DNA of 64,000 bases from the NCBI GenBank assembly GCA_029204225.1, contig CM055101.1, forward strand, positions 33,981,683 through 34,045,682, written 5' to 3'. The DNA comes from Diphasiastrum complanatum (taxonomy: Eukaryota > Streptophyta > Lycopodiopsida > Lycopodiales > Lycopodiaceae). The translations under genes and the position numbers were made by a program. Below, one piece after another: positions 1 through 11,959 of this stretch; the first letter of the stretch is position 1; each line of letters opens with the position of its first letter. The notes under the pieces are model-generated. The model did no database searches and had not been told where the DNA came from. It saw only the letters and a program-made list of their open reading frames with translations.

Positions 1-1920
1 TTTGCCGTTCTGAGCTCATTTGTCTATTGCGCTGGCTAGTATACCATCCAATGAAGGTGGTAAGAGGTCTCAGCATGCCACTTCAAGGATTTTCTGGCTC
101 TTTCGGGCAAGTTGTCATAGGCTGGAAGGACGGGGAACTCAGTCGAAAAACGATGGTAAGTAGGAAAGAAAAACTGAGAAACTGTGGAACGAGACAGTAA
201 TGGAATAGTTAGTTGTGTATTTTTATCAGTATTAACGAAGGTGGTAGGGATGGTAGCAACAGGGGTAAGAGGGACGGTAACAGGTGTGATATCAACAATG
301 GTGGTGGCAGTGGTGAAAAATAGTGATGAGACTGGTGCAACTGCCTCTGGAACTGTCTCCACCTCCTCTTCTACAAGATCACCTTCATCAAAGTATTCAA
401 GAGCGTCTACATTGATGAAGCCATCTTGCTTTAGAGTAGAGGGTCTTCAACTTTCTCTTTGAACATTGGGATTTCTTGAACTTCCACTATTACTTGATCA
501 GGTTCAGCTTCTCTTATCCCTTCTGTTGTGTCTTCATGAGTGGGATCAGCTGCAATTGTGTCTTCTGCTCGTGTAGTTGCAGACTGCTCCCTTTCTCCCT
601 CTCGTGAAACTGTTTTTTGTGGGAGGATGGCCACCACAGAAGCTATAGGAACTGGAGGTGGTCCCGATGGGGACGGAGATCTGGAACGTCGAGCAGGTGA
701 TTGCACTGAGATCTGGGTGTCCATGATTTGGTGCTGAGGTGAGGAGGTAGCAGGTGAGATTTGTCGACGGCGGGTGTGTTTGGATTGGAGGCTGGCTTCT
801 TTTTCATCTCCATTGTGTTCACTGTGGGATGTCTTCTTTTGTTTTCTTGTAGCCAGCTGATTTGTGGTAGATGGCGATGGGTGATCAGACTCCGTGTCGA
901 ATTCAGGAGCTGGTTTGTTGGCGGTCATCTTCATCCTTTGCTTCTTCGGTGGTGGTGTGATATCAGCCTAGTTGAGAGATTGGTGGTGATGACCGATCAT
1001 GCCTCTTCTTGATGCGACGCTCATGAGCTACAACAATGTATGGGGAAGATGTGGCTGAAGCTGTGGATGGGGTATAGCATTGGCTAGCAGCAGCATCTCG
1101 TGGAAGCAAGGCATGCTTCAAGTCACATGAAGACTGACTTTGAACAAGATAAAAAAAAAAGTAGCCCAAAAATGTGACTGGGGCTCTCTTTTGAGGACAT
1201 GGGTCAACTGTCTGGAGATAAATCTGGCCCAATTATACATGTTATGTCGGGCTTCGTAGGATTCGGCAAGCATGGCAAAAATATGGAGTGGAATCCGCAA
1301 TAGATGTGCCTTGCGCATACATGTGTATCTGGTCAGGTAGGCACAGATAGCTCCTAATTCCTTGGATTTGATGGCTTCGAGGAGGATGCCATCCTTGTTC
1401 TTCCACTTGTCGACTGAGGTGTCAAGAAACTTGGCATAGGATTGCTGCATCATGTTGGTCAGTTTTACTGGTTTCTCTTTATGACCACTTAGGAAGCCGA
1501 AGGTAGTAAGACTGCTAACAACCAAGTAGAAATAGAGCTGAAGATTGGGAATATCAACACGGAACATCAGCTCTTCGGCTCCAAAATTTTCATAAGCCTG
1601 GTACATAAGGTAGAGGCTATGATGTCCCTTCCACTTAGAAATTTTGAAATCAAGCATCTGGAAGAGCATCTGTGCTTGGTTTTACCACTAGAACATGGCA
1701 AAGTTCACATGGAACCAATTTTAATGTCGGAGGCATCTCTGGTATGTCAGCACTGTGTTCAAAATCTAATTTTGCCATTCTTGGAGTGTTTGTAGTGGTG
1801 AGGAATGCAAATGAATCGAAAAGATGTAGAGGTATCGAAAAGTGAGGAGATTCAAAAAAATAGAGAAACTGAAACATAGACGAACTCGAAAAATAGAAAA
1901 ACTCGAAAGACGAACTCACA
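1..1920 (-). pseudogene. Remnant of extra ORF located downstream of gypsy pol
   Basis: A chain of minus-strand reading frames (about 1919-1650, 1669-1118, 934-431, 362-36) looks like one long broken protein. The N-terminal part begins near MAKLDFEH. The middle part (1669-1118) is hydrophobic and Leu/Tyr-rich (LQLYFYLVVSSLTTFGFL), and the rest is a low-complexity Ser/Pro/Glu tail. It lies downstream, in sense, of a gypsy integrase tail on the same strand, the same position as the larger extra ORF at 31492-34401. No known domain is recognised; a resemblance to plant transposon-associated accessory ORFs is inference. Several frame changes are needed, so it is not intact, and it runs off the left window edge. 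Confidence 0.45.
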
Positions 1921-2030
1921 AAACAGATAAACTAGAAAAATAGACGAACTCAAAAAACAGAGAAACTCAAAAAAATAGACGAACTCGAAAAATAGAGAAA
2001 CTCAAAAAAATTCAGAAAGCAGAATGAGGG
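1837..2030. repeat. Degenerate tandem repeat of GAACTCGAAAAATAGA-like units
   Basis: Units of roughly 17-18 bases alternating 'aaaaatagagaaactc' and 'aaaaatagacgaactc' recur about ten times. The tract sits between the extra ORF remnant and the integrase remnant, i.e. in the spacer of the gypsy element. Confidence 0.7.
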
Positions 2031-2051
2031 CGGTGGATGCAGTAAAAAGAG

Positions 2052-2410
2052 AAAAAAAAAAAAAAAAAAAAGGTGGTCGTCGGATGCAAAAATGTGGTCG
2101 TCGGCAGATGGAATTTGATGCGAAAACGTAGGATGGCGGCTAGAGATAAAGTAGATGGCGGATACAAGCTAGCGGATTCAAATTTTTGTTGTGGAATGGA
2201 ACTATTTGTTGATGGTGGGTGGATGGAACTGATAGATACAATGGCAGATACAAACAAAGGGTACCTTTGAAAGATGGCGGATGTAGATAGAGCTGAAAAT
2301 GGTGGATGCAGATGGCGTATAGAAATCGTGGATACAGATGGTGAATGCACTAGGCCAACGAGAAGGAGCGATGGGGATAGCGGTCTGTTTGGAATTGATG
2401 GCGGCTGCAA
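2052..2410. repeat. A20 tract and GATGGCGGATACA-type repeats
   Basis: Twenty A bases (2052-2071) are followed by a degenerate repeat built on GGATGGCGGATACAGAT. Minus-strand open frames through it are Ser/Pro/His/Ile-rich and simply reflect the repeat. Confidence 0.6.
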
Positions 2411-3109
2411 TCGGCTCTGAAGAATAGTTGTATGAAAGTATTTTGGAGAGCGATCAATGTGCAGTTGAAATCGGTTGAATTGGATGAAAAGTCCGAAAAA
2501 GCGCCAGAGATCTACTAATCTGACAAGAGATCTCCTAAGAATTATGTAATAAGGAAGAAGCAACGGACGAATTTGTAGGAAAAATCGAGAGCAGGTGTCG
2601 GATGCAAAGTATCATAGGGAATGTCGGTGGAATTTTGGATCGAAAAAAGTGGAAAGGACTCAAAACATTGATAAGTATCAAAAAAATTTGTCACTTGAAA
2701 AAATCGCGGTTTTTTTCGAAACGATATAGACTCGAAAAATCTAGAAAATTGCGAGAGAACGCAAAAAAATCTCGGCTTTTTCAAGTCTATACAAACTCAA
2801 AAAAATCTAAAAATTTGAAAAAATGTGAAAAATTAGAGTCAAGTATCAAAATTTTCAAAGCACGTAGAAATTTCCAAGGAACAAAAAAACAAAAGGTATC
2901 GAAAAAATTACAAAGCATCGAAAAATATCTTTCGAGCCCGTGCTTAAAAATCAAAGTGTTCACATAGTATCAAATAGAGGGTATTGTAAAAAATTTGGGC
3001 AGGAATATGCGTGGGAAAAAAAAACAAGTCTAATTATTAGACACGAGGAAAGAAAAGAAAAATAGAAGAAAATGAGAAGAAATCTTGAAATGCACCTCAA
3101 ATAGGATCT
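2411..3109. other. A-rich gypsy spacer without a gene
   Basis: Repetitive GAAAAAATC/TCGAAAAA motifs dominate 2630-2960. No coding signature is seen. It continues the spacer between integrase and the extra ORF; A-rich 'gcgaaggt' sequence occupies the same place in the gypsy element further right (35640-36013). Confidence 0.5.
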
Positions 3110-3597
3110 ATGGTAAAGGTGTCTTCATAGTATCGCCATAGACGGCTACCATTGACTAAGGTGTCAAGGGATATGCCTTCTAGCGTTTCCAATTGCACGG
3201 CACCATTTGTAAAAATCTTCTAGACAACATAAGGACCTTGGCTACGAAATTTTAATTTGCCTGGATGGACTTTGGAAGATGTGTAAAGTAGAACTTTATC
3301 ACCATCGTGAATATCCTTAGTCCGGACATGACGATCATGCCAGGCCTTCTGTCGTCGTTTGCCAGACTAACAGTGCATGGTAGGATATAAGACGTGTTTC
3401 ACACAGTTTTGTCAACGTGAAAAGTCGATTCTGAACTTGGTGTTGATAAGCATTATCGTCACACAAGTCTTTGGCAAAAGCTAAAGTGACGCGTAAGGAT
3501 GAAATCAAAAATTCCACTGGCATAACAGCCTCTTGGCCATATACCAGTTCAAAAGGTGTTTTCCAGTCCGTGGCTCGCTTTGGCGTTGTACGATAGT
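3110..3597 (-). pseudogene. Ty3/gypsy integrase C-terminal fragment
   Basis: Minus-strand translation gives the conserved integrase tail: HYRTTPKRATDWKTPFELV, then GQEAVMPVEF. After a frame change come the GPYVV and NGAVQLETLEG motifs and VNGSRLWRYYEDTF, the usual C-terminal element of plant gypsy polyproteins. A stop follows GPYVV. The catalytic core is missing: homology stops near 3597, where the left inverted arm begins. The same tail appears in better condition at 36014-36406. It is probably the 3' end of the pol gene whose RNase H ends at about 5340, so one element is split by the arm. Confidence 0.8.
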
Positions 3598-4435
3598 GTT
3601 GGCTGATTTTGACGAATCCCCAAGATACTCGGACAGAGCAACTCAAGAGCACCTCTCACCTTAGATCGAGGAGGTCTCTGAGAAGACGAGACTAATGAAG
3701 ACTGAGAGCCGAGTATGAGAGCCGAGAAATACTAGCTAGGAAGGACATGCAAGAACTGTGTAAGCCTCATGGTGAATCCCGGAAGATGGAATGACCATGT
3801 AGGAACTAGTATTTCTAGGCAAATGTAATAAATGCAAGTAGACCCCTCTTAAAGAAAGTAGAGTGAGCCACCTTTTGATGGTGACCACTAGTGGAGAGCA
3901 TTATTCCACTTGTAATTTGTGAAATGTGGAAATTCCACTAGGATGCCACCTAAGAAGTTCTCTTGCTTATGTAAGAGACTCCTTATTTGTGTAGAGGAGC
4001 TTTTTGCATGGTATCTACTCCATGCTTAATAAGAAGATTTCCCATGAGTTTGATGCTACACTAAGCTCCTTGATCATGATGGTTTTCTTGAGTGATGCCC
4101 CTATGATCATGCCCTTCCATTCATATTGTGTGTGGTTGTGGATTTAGAGTGGATTAGTTTTCTTGCTTTCCTAGTTGTGGATTAGATTTCATGTTTTCTT
4201 GTGGATTAATGTAGGAGCCAGCATTCAAGTAAACTAAATAGGCTAGAAATGTGGCATAAATCTTGCATATTCTCTAACATTCTAGTTCTTGATGTTTTTG
4301 GGATGTCCAAGAATCAAAAGACTGGTTAGTTTCTTGATTCGTGGACTTCTAACATGTTGTAGATTCTTGTTTTGTCAATTTATGCAAGTAAAGTAGTGTA
4401 GGATCTGACTTTAGTTCATTTTGCAATGATCCATT

Positions 4436-4892
4436 CTAGCATTCTGTTTTTAAGTGCCATAATAATGCCCAACCGTGTTTCAAGAAGAGCGGTTTTTGGG
4501 CATTCTTGGTGTGCTTGCATGGTAGAATGATTGCAAGTGATTTCAAGAGTTCAAGAGTGTTCGAAATCTGAGTATCCGTGACAGGTTGAACCATACTACC
4601 ACCCCGAGAATCTGCTGTCTGATCTGGGCATTGAACCAAATAGAAATGATCAAGAACATGCCCAGCTAACAACCAAAATGGAGGTAGCATAAGCTGTAAC
4701 AAGAAACAAACAAGCAGAACTAGTAGACAGACAGAGGAATCGGCAAACATTTGGAACCAGTTGCCGCTTGAATACATGCACATCTCTACTCCATCCCTGT
4801 TCCAACGTTCTTCCATGATTCGCTCCATAAACAACATCATCCATATCTGGATATGCCATCATCTGCAGTCTGACACTTACATTCTGCCACAC
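4436..4892 (-). pseudogene. Possible captured exon fragment within left arm
   Basis: The minus strand has overlapping open frames of 134 and 80 codons with a hydrophobic stretch (VCLLVLLVCFLLQLML). DNA alignment by eye to the right arm (about 14040-14330, plus strand) shows the same order of landmarks, including a TTACAG tract that could be a splice acceptor. The two copies are much more diverged than the outer arm. I do not recognise the source gene, and coding status is doubtful. Confidence 0.25.
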
Positions 4893-4974
4893 TCTTGAAT
4901 AGCATCATTACAGGGCCGTTCTTGGACATTATCATCCTAACTCTACGATTGTGTGTTAGCTATCGTGTTACACT

Positions 4975-5338
4975 CTCAACCGGAGCCCATGTGTTGAATC
5001 TCAACCGGAGGCCTATGTTACAACTCAACTGGAGGCCTATGTTGAATCTCAACCGGAGGCTTGTGTTACATCCCAACCGGAGCCCCTATGTTACATCTCA
5101 ACCATAGGCCTCACCTCACTCTCAACCGGAGGCCCAGCTGAAATCTCAACCGGAGGCACAGCTTCCATCTCAACCAAAGGCCTCACCTCACTCTCAACCG
5201 GAGACCCCAGTGAAATCTCAACCGGAGACCTCAATAAATTCTCAACCGAAGGCCCATCTTAAATCTCAACCGAAGCATTTTTTCAAGAATCTCGATCGAA
5301 GCGTTTTTCTGGAATCTCGACCGAAGCATTTTTTGTCT
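4975..5338. repeat. Minisatellite, ~24-bp units (left arm)
   Basis: About 15 units built on CTCAACCGGAGGCC plus a variable 8-10 bases. The right arm (12985-13995) carries the complementary core GGTTGAGAT in about 40 units. Plus-strand frames (4895-5401) are repeat translations, not a gene. Confidence 0.8.
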
Positions 5339-5339
5339 G

Positions 5340-6843
5340 GTTGGCCCTGCATTAGATATTCAACAATGTCGGCAGCCCATTCTGGTACTGTATCCACGTA
5401 AAATAAGATAGCATCTGCCAGCTCATCGTCGAGTTGGATTGCAATCTCCTTTCCCTTGATTTATGACACATGATCTGCCATGTAGTGTTGTTTTCCCTTG
5501 CGAACTACTATTCGAAAATCAAATTCCAACAACAGGAGGAGCCATTTGTGATTCTCCCAGTGTTGCAAGTTTTATTAACGAGATATAGCAAGGGTTGATG
5601 GTCCGTATAAAAAGCAAAATGTGTGGCCATCAAATAGTGTCAAATCTTCTTAACCGCATAGATCATTGCCAGTGCTTCCCGCTCTGTGGTTGAATAATTC
5701 ATTTCGGTATCACTGAGCTGTCAGCTTGCAAATCGGATTGGAAAATCCTTTTTGTGTTCACCTGGCTGGGTTAAGACTGCTCCAACTACATACTTCAATG
5801 CGTCTGTATGCACGTGGAGCTCAATGGACCAATTGGGTGGTCGTAAGATTGGTGCTAGACCAATGCATCCTTAATCTTCTGGAAAGCCTTTAGAACTTCC
5901 TCATTCCAATGTGGATCCGTTGTGAGCTTGTAAATTGGTCTGGCTAACTCCGCAAAATCAAGAATGAAGATCCTATAATAGTTAGCATGACCCATGAAAA
6001 TGTAGACCTCACGGATCGTCCCCGGTGGTGGTAGATCAATAATGATCCTGATCTTTGATAGATCTGTGGCGATCCCGTGTCTTGACACTATATGGCCAAG
6101 TATCAAGCCATGTGTCACCCAAAATTGACATTTTTCTGGATTCAGGGAGATTGTTCTGAATCTGGTCCATGCACGCACAGATCGTCCAGGAAAATTTCCA
6201 GAAATTTTTGCAAATAATCTTTGAATGCCGCCTGCATGACTCGTTGGAAAGTGCTTGGGGCATTGCAAAGTCCGAATCACATCACTTTATAGGCATAATT
6301 TCTCCATTCCATGGCAAATGCTGTCTTGTGTTGGTCCTGGAGGGCTATTTTCACCTGGTTGTAGCCGCTAAAGCCGTCCAAAAAATTGTAGGCTTCGTCA
6401 CCAACTACTCTATCGAGGACACTTTCCATAAATGGTAAAGGAAAATGGTCCTTTTTGGTGACTACATTAAGCGCCTTCACATTCACACAGATCTGCATTT
6501 TGCCATTCTTCTTGGGTACTATAACTATGGCCGATACCCATTTCGTGTGCTGGATTTTGTAAATGAAATCTGCATCCATAAGCTTTTGCAACTCTTGCTT
6601 GATCAGTTATGTATAATTCGGGTTGCAGTGGTAGTAACGACTTACCTTGGGGACTGCTCCGTCCACCAAAGGTAAGGTGTGTTGGACTACTGTTGGCGGA
6701 ATGCCCTTTAGATCAGTATAGCTCCAGGCAAAACAATCTTTATATTCCACCAACAAGGATCGTAGTCTCTTGAACTGCGTGGGTGTTAACTGCTCTCCCA
6801 CATGCACTATCCTTTCTTCTTCTCCTGGTTCTGCAAGATTCAT
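5340..6843 (-). pseudogene. Ty3/gypsy reverse transcriptase and RNase H
   Basis: Sense order runs from 6843 down. A pre-RT segment (EYKDCFAWSYTDLKGI) precedes the RT fingers/palm: KWVSAIVIVPKKNGKMQICV, TKKDHFPLPF, FLDGFSGYNQ (6591-6277). Next come palm/thumb fragments (SLNPEKCQFWVTHGLILGHIVS, shortened here by frame breaks) in 6280-5855. RNase H follows in broken frames to about 5340, with KGKQHYMADHVS near its end. The FxDD active-site segment around 6170-6260 is scrambled. Several stops and frameshifts make it inactive. RNase H ends abruptly where the left arm begins, and gag/protease lie directly upstream. Confidence 0.85.
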
Positions 6844-6849
6844 CGACTG

Positions 6850-8660
6850 TGTTCACGTCGGTTCCTCGAAGACTTGTTTCGCTGGTGCCTGACTTTGATC
6901 AGGTTCTCGTTGGGCTTGCGGCATCATGATTACCATGTCGTCCAATGTATAATTCTTGAAAGTATCAGGCATCTCGTGAACTAGATCTTGTCGTGATTTC
7001 TCTTTCAGCATATTGATCTCAGTCCGATTGGTCATTTTTTTATTTTTTGTCACCTGTGTAGAAGATGACGCTGTATCTGAGTCCAACTTGATTGACTTCA
7101 AGGAATCCAACACTTCTTTTTGTCTTTTTTTGTCATTTTGGTGGGTTCGTCCTTGTTGTCTTTCTTCGGGACTGTTGTAACATTTGCCTCATGGTTGCGA
7201 ATATCAACGTCTACTGTGCTATTGCCTCTTTGGGTAGGTCACTCCATCGGATCACCTGGTTGTAGCATTGCTTCAACTGATTCTTCTTATTCGCAGGTGC
7301 CTTGGGTGGTTCGATCCTTGAGACTTTCGCCATAGCAGACCTTTGTGGTGGTTGAGCTGGTACCTTCTTGGTTCCGTAACGATCTGGGTCCATGTGGTGT
7401 AGGACCTGTTCTTCAGTCAGCTCAATCTCCTTATTATAAGTTAGATCATGTTGCCAAGGGACTAGATCATCGTCCACTAGGTTCTCAATCGGCTCCGTTG
7501 ACAGCCATGCTACGTTTATGATATTCACCCCAAATGTGATTGATGTGTCCATAGTGTAACATTTGGGTGAAGATGTACTCCGTTCTGGATCTGATTCATA
7601 TTGGCATGTCTGGAAGTCAATAGTTGCTAATGTATCTGTCCATCTCATGACATCCGTCTCTGAATGATAGTGACCTCCCTTGGCTGACCTTGGGCGATCA
7701 ATCGTATGATCTGTCGTGGAAGATCCGTCATCAGCTTTGGGTGCAATAGGTTTCACCGCCCATGTGGTTGGATCTACCTTTACAACCTGTTCTCTATTCT
7801 CAAAGGTGAGTTTTCCTGTACCCTAGTTGTGTACTACTTGCGCATTCCTCAACCATGGTCTTCCCAGTAAAACACGGTATGTAGATGGAGATTCAGGTAT
7901 ATCCATGACCACAAAAGTAATCACATACTGCATGTCTGCTATCTTTACGAGAATATCAGCAACTACACCTTTTGGTTTCACACAGGATTGATCTGCTAGC
8001 TTGATGGCGAATCTGGCTGGCTTCAATCCTTGTATACCCCATTTTTTGTACAAAGTAGTGGTGATCAGATTGACACCCGATCTCCCATCTACCACTGCCG
8101 CCTCGTCCTCGTATCTCTTGTGTTTGATTGGCAGAGTGATGTTGTGTTCCTCACTTTTCTATGCTGCTTTGATGTGGAAGACGTTACTTGTTTCATCATA
8201 GCCCACACAATATATGGGCTTAGGTGCTACTGGCTCCTCATCTGCTTTGGCCCATTCAGCTAAAAGGCTTTTCGCTTGTGGTGCAATCCGCAGTAGTTCT
8301 TCGAGTGGTAAACTAACATGGCTAGACATCAAGAGTGCGAGTCTTTCAGTGCATGGTTCCTCAGGTTCCACCGTGTGAAAAGGTGGTTCATGTTGATCAT
8401 TCTGATCAGTGCACAGTGGTGAGCCCATTTGCGGTTCTCGTTCGACGCCTGCTGGAGGTTCTGTGGGATTGTTTCGTTCTTGCTCTTTTTCCTCCTCTTG
8501 TGCTTTTTGTACCCAATGTCTTATTTTCTGGTACTGTCTTCTCTCTTCCCTCACATTTGGATATGGCGCTGAAGTTGAGGGTTGGTCGTCAGTGACCGAT
8601 GATGGTGGTGAGGGAGCCACTTCCTTTCTCTTCTGTGCTCGCGTAACAGCTAACACGAGC
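6850..8660 (-). pseudogene. Gypsy protease region and flanking linker
   Basis: The segment 8095-7823 carries a retropepsin-like motif, VDGRSGVNLIT, and a later VLLGRPWLRNAQVVHN box, which is the usual end of plant gypsy proteases. The catalytic triad reads D-G-R-S-G rather than the usual DTG/DSG. The charged segment 8656-8159 (Glu/Pro-rich, with CVGYDETSNVFHIK at its end) is the gag-protease linker. Segments 7756-7211 and 7113-6853 are the linker to RT. All lie in order between gag and RT of the same minus-strand element. Confidence 0.65.
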
Positions 8661-9751
8661 GTGGTCTTGTCGACCTTTCAATGGCATCCCCGCTGGAACT
8701 GCTGGTTGCTGTATGGCAATGAGGTTAAGAGGTGCACTGGTTCCAAGTTTAAATGGACAATTCTTGAAACAGTGTCCATAACCACAATCCCGGCAGGAGG
8801 TTGTATATCGTCCCTTGTAGGGACATTCTACCATTCTGTGTCCCTCGCCGCATCCGTAGTAGCCGTAATTTCTTCCACCTTGACGTTGAGTTTGAGCTAC
8901 ATAGGCCGAAACATATTAATTTATGGCAGGATCCATAAATGGTTCATCTGATCTGTACCACTGCTGATGCTCAGGTTGAGGTGGCATTTGCATTTCTTGT
9001 TCCGCTGCTGTCAGGTTTACATGGGCCACTTGTTGATTGGATGGCCCTGGTGGAGTAGGTAAGGCCATGCGTTGTGGTTGATTGGGTGCGCCGTACCTTG
9101 GTGCCGCATTAGATGCCCCTTGATGATAAGGATAAGAAGTCTGATAAGGACTTTTCTTCTGTTGAACAACCCTGGGGTTAAACAGGCAAAATTTTGTATC
9201 GTGCGATGTTGCATTGCACAGATGGCATAATCTATGTGTCAATCTCAGATTTTGCTTTAGGACTGGACACTCATTTGATGTATGGTTTTGCGTGCATACT
9301 AAACACCATACATTTTCTCATCGAGGATACTGCAGCTGGTTTGGTTTCGGTTGATGTGGAGTTACTGCTACAGTTCCCTGTAAGGCCTTCAGTTTCTGGT
9401 CAAACTGTGCCGTAAGTTGCTCCATCTGTTGTTTGTGTAATTTTGTCATTTGCTCCAACAACAGTTCTGTGGATAGAGTGGATGCATTTGATGATGATGA
9501 TGCGATCGAGAGAGTAGGAGTGTGGGTGGAAGGATATTCATTGTCAGATCCCTCATCCTCTTCCCTGATGTGTGACCTTGGTTGTCGATCTTGTTGGTGT
9601 TGTTGTTGGCAGCGTAACTGCTCTAGTGGATCCAAGCAGATCCACTCTCGCCCCTCCAAAAAATCTGTTGGTGGAGATATTGTTGTTCGTAATTGTTCAT
9701 GCTCAGGATTGGATCGGCGTGTGGAACACGTAGTTGAAACTCGTTGAACAT
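8589..9751 (-). pseudogene. Gypsy gag C-terminal part with zinc-knuckle remnants
   Basis: A start at 9751 opens with MFNEFQLRV. A segment at 9659-9318 has an acidic EEDEGSDNE patch and a coiled-coil-like LLEQMTKLHKQQMEQL. Cys-rich stretches follow: CHLCNATSHDTKFC (9242-8916) and CRDCGYGHCFKNCP (8834-8589), both degenerate CCHC knuckles. The Gln/Pro-rich linker is typical of gag. The capsid-like domain is absent here but present in the second gag upstream (10235-11958), which shares the EEDEGS and LLNKQHQLQMEKL features, so the two are related. Confidence 0.65.
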
Positions 9752-10234
9752 GCGACTGGACTAAAGATTGAACAAATCTTAACTAAATCTGTTTCGCTCT
9801 TGCTATAGTTGACTCAGAGATGAATATGGCAATGAGATGCAGGAATCAACTCAAAAATTCTAAACTGCTATACAAGGTAATCTGAAGATGGATAAATGAA
9901 TGAAAATGTGTTCGTGAGATGCTCTACATAAGACTCTCGTGGAATAGCTATTCCTCAAGCAAAAATCAATCACACGAAATAGGTGAAGAGAAACAAGAAA
10001 ATAAACAAAAATTACAGAAAGTGAGAACTGTATAGCACTTGTCGAACAAAACTTACATTTATCAACATTGATAATGTACCTTGACAATTGCAATATTCCT
10101 TTTGTTTTGTAGAGTGATGTGACTTACTCTGACATGCCCATGTCAAAACAAGACAGGGTGGATAACACTAAATCTACCATCATTGATAGCAAATGCTGTA
10201 AGATATAGCTTGAGATGCAAGTATGGATGAGGTA
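9752..10234. other. Inter-gag spacer, nothing recognised
   Basis: AT-rich sequence between two related gag fragments. No LTR ends, primer site or coding signature was identified. Confidence 0.4.
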
Positions 10235-11958
10235 CTATGTCCCGAGAACCTTTGTGAACAAGAGATTCAGAACTGAATCTCTATCTGGATTTTTAAATCC
10301 GAGAGATATTGTGTATTGGCACATTGGAAATCTTATCAGCATGTGGAAAGACAAATAGGTTTGAGGTTGTAGAAGGGGAGAAAAATTGTCAATTCCCTGT
10401 GGAGGTTGCTCTTGGTTGGACATTGTAGCAGATGACGGAATATTAGTTTCACTTTCTTTCGACAAGGACTCATTTCATATTGTCTTTTTTGCATTATGGA
10501 GCTGGTGTTTTGGACGGTGATGTAGAAGTTTACAAGAAACTTCTTAATTGAGCAGCAGGTTGAGCGGGAGGTTGGTATAGTGCTCGTGTTGTTGTCGTGA
10601 AGATCCTATTGTGATTCAAAACTGACGTGATGGGCAGGTAGGATCGTAGTTGGTTGTTTCTGACAGTCTTTGAAACTGTGTATTCTGATACAGTCAGGAC
10701 ACTCAGCATGGTACTTGGCCTTAACTGGACAATCAACTATGAAGTGGCCAGTTTCACCACAGATGAAACATCTGGTGTGCAATGGCCCTTGTATAATGGT
10801 GTAGCCATCTTGTATGGCTAGTGGTTCTGGACTTTCTGGTGGATATTCGGGATAAGTCAAAGAATGTCGAGAATGTGATGGTTGTGCTTCGTATTGTTGG
10901 ACTGTATGTGCTTGGATAGGCGGATATGAAGGACAAGCATCAACATGATGCGTAGCCCGACAGTGTGGGCACCATATTGTTTTTCGTCTATAAGGTACCT
11001 ATGCAGGGTTTGACTGACCAGGCATACTGCTTTGGATAGACTTCAGGGTAGCTTGAAACTCATTGGTGAGCTTCTCCATTTGTAGTTGATGTTGCTTATT
11101 AAGCAACTCCAACTGGGATTTCCAAAGCTGATCTCGAGTGTCCTCGATCGGCTTCGACTCATGGGCAGGAGCACGTGGTGCTCGTCTTTCCCTTGATTCG
11201 TCAGCATTTGATCCTTCATCTTCCTCCTTGATGGCATTAGACATAGCTAACTTTAGGCTCATATATTCATCATTGGATTTAAGCTCGCGTCTAATCCATC
11301 TTGGAAGGCCGACTAAAAACCAGATGATGAGCATATGTTCAGAGGGTTGTTCTTGTACTTGACTTTTGAGGCGGTTGAAATGCTCGGTATGGTCTCGTAC
11401 GCGCTCATACTTTGCCATCTTGATGTTACTCAATTTGACAAAAGAGCTCTCGATCAAGCGAAAGGGCTTAAAACGCTTGATAAAGTATTCTTTCAAAATT
11501 GACCAGTCTGTCTTTTCGTCACAATCAAGGTTGAAAAACCAATCACGTGCTTTAACAATCATGGTCATCGGAAACAGTTGGACCATAGCATCGGGAGATG
11601 TTTCGCCATACACATCACATGCATTCTCAAATATTTGGAAAAATCTTTGAGGATCGGAAATACCGTCAAACTTTGGTAGATCTAGCTTGGGTGTACGTCT
11701 CTCAAGATGAGCTCCGTGGGTAGCAGAAACTCCATTAAGGTTGGTTTTGACCTATGAGGGCTCAGCACCAAAAAAATGGGGTCATGCGCGTGAAGTCTCG
11801 GCTCTATCAGGTTCTTGTCCCTCGAACGGGTTTGTGGATGGCTCTTGGAGTTTGGCCCGTTTTTGGTAGAACCTAAGGCGTTTGATTTGTTCAGCTATAG
11901 GGGACCTAGCCTCGTATGGATAATCGTCTAGGATTTCAGGGTCGTTTTGGTGGTCCAT
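10235..11958 (-). pseudogene. Ty3/gypsy gag (capsid domain and CCHC)
   Basis: The probable start is at 11958 (MDHQNDPEILDDYPYEARS). An N-terminal stretch with DPQRFFQIFENACDVYGETS leads to the capsid-like retrotransposon gag domain: ARDWFFNLD, FIKRFKPFRLIESSF, VRDHTEHFNRLKSQV and IIWFLVGLPRWIRRELKS (11613-10999). A coiled-coil-like segment follows. A CCHC knuckle, CFICGETGHFIVDC, lies in 10860-10606. Stops interrupt the N-terminal and C-terminal portions. Gag packages the element RNA. A similar domain occurs on the plus strand at 25774-26082. Confidence 0.8.
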
Positions 11959-11959
11959 T

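Larger units (their letters stand above)
3599..5338 (+). mobile_element. Left inverted arm (repeat element copy)
   Basis: From TTGGCTGATTTTGACGAAT onward the sequence reappears in reverse complement ending at 15240. The outer ~0.8 kb matches at roughly 85-90% by eye. It is followed by a diverged, possibly exon-derived stretch (about 4436-4900) and a minisatellite (4975-5338). No transposase is visible and no convincing TSD flanks it. It interrupts gypsy pol between RNase H and the integrase tail. It may be one arm of a foldback or Mutator-type element, or one of two independent insertions in opposite orientation. Confidence 0.6.

Noticed and set aside
2012-2563. 183-codon minus-strand open frame
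   Set aside because: Translation of degenerate GATGGCGGATACA repeats and an A20 tract (poly-Phe); no protein character.
4895-5401. Plus-strand frames with repeated LNxNRRPML and SQPETS units
   Set aside because: They are the left-arm minisatellite translated; no start context or domain.
8409-8951. 180-codon plus-strand frame inside the gypsy gag region
   Set aside because: Antisense shadow of gag/linker sequence, whose minus-strand frames carry the zinc-knuckle signatures.
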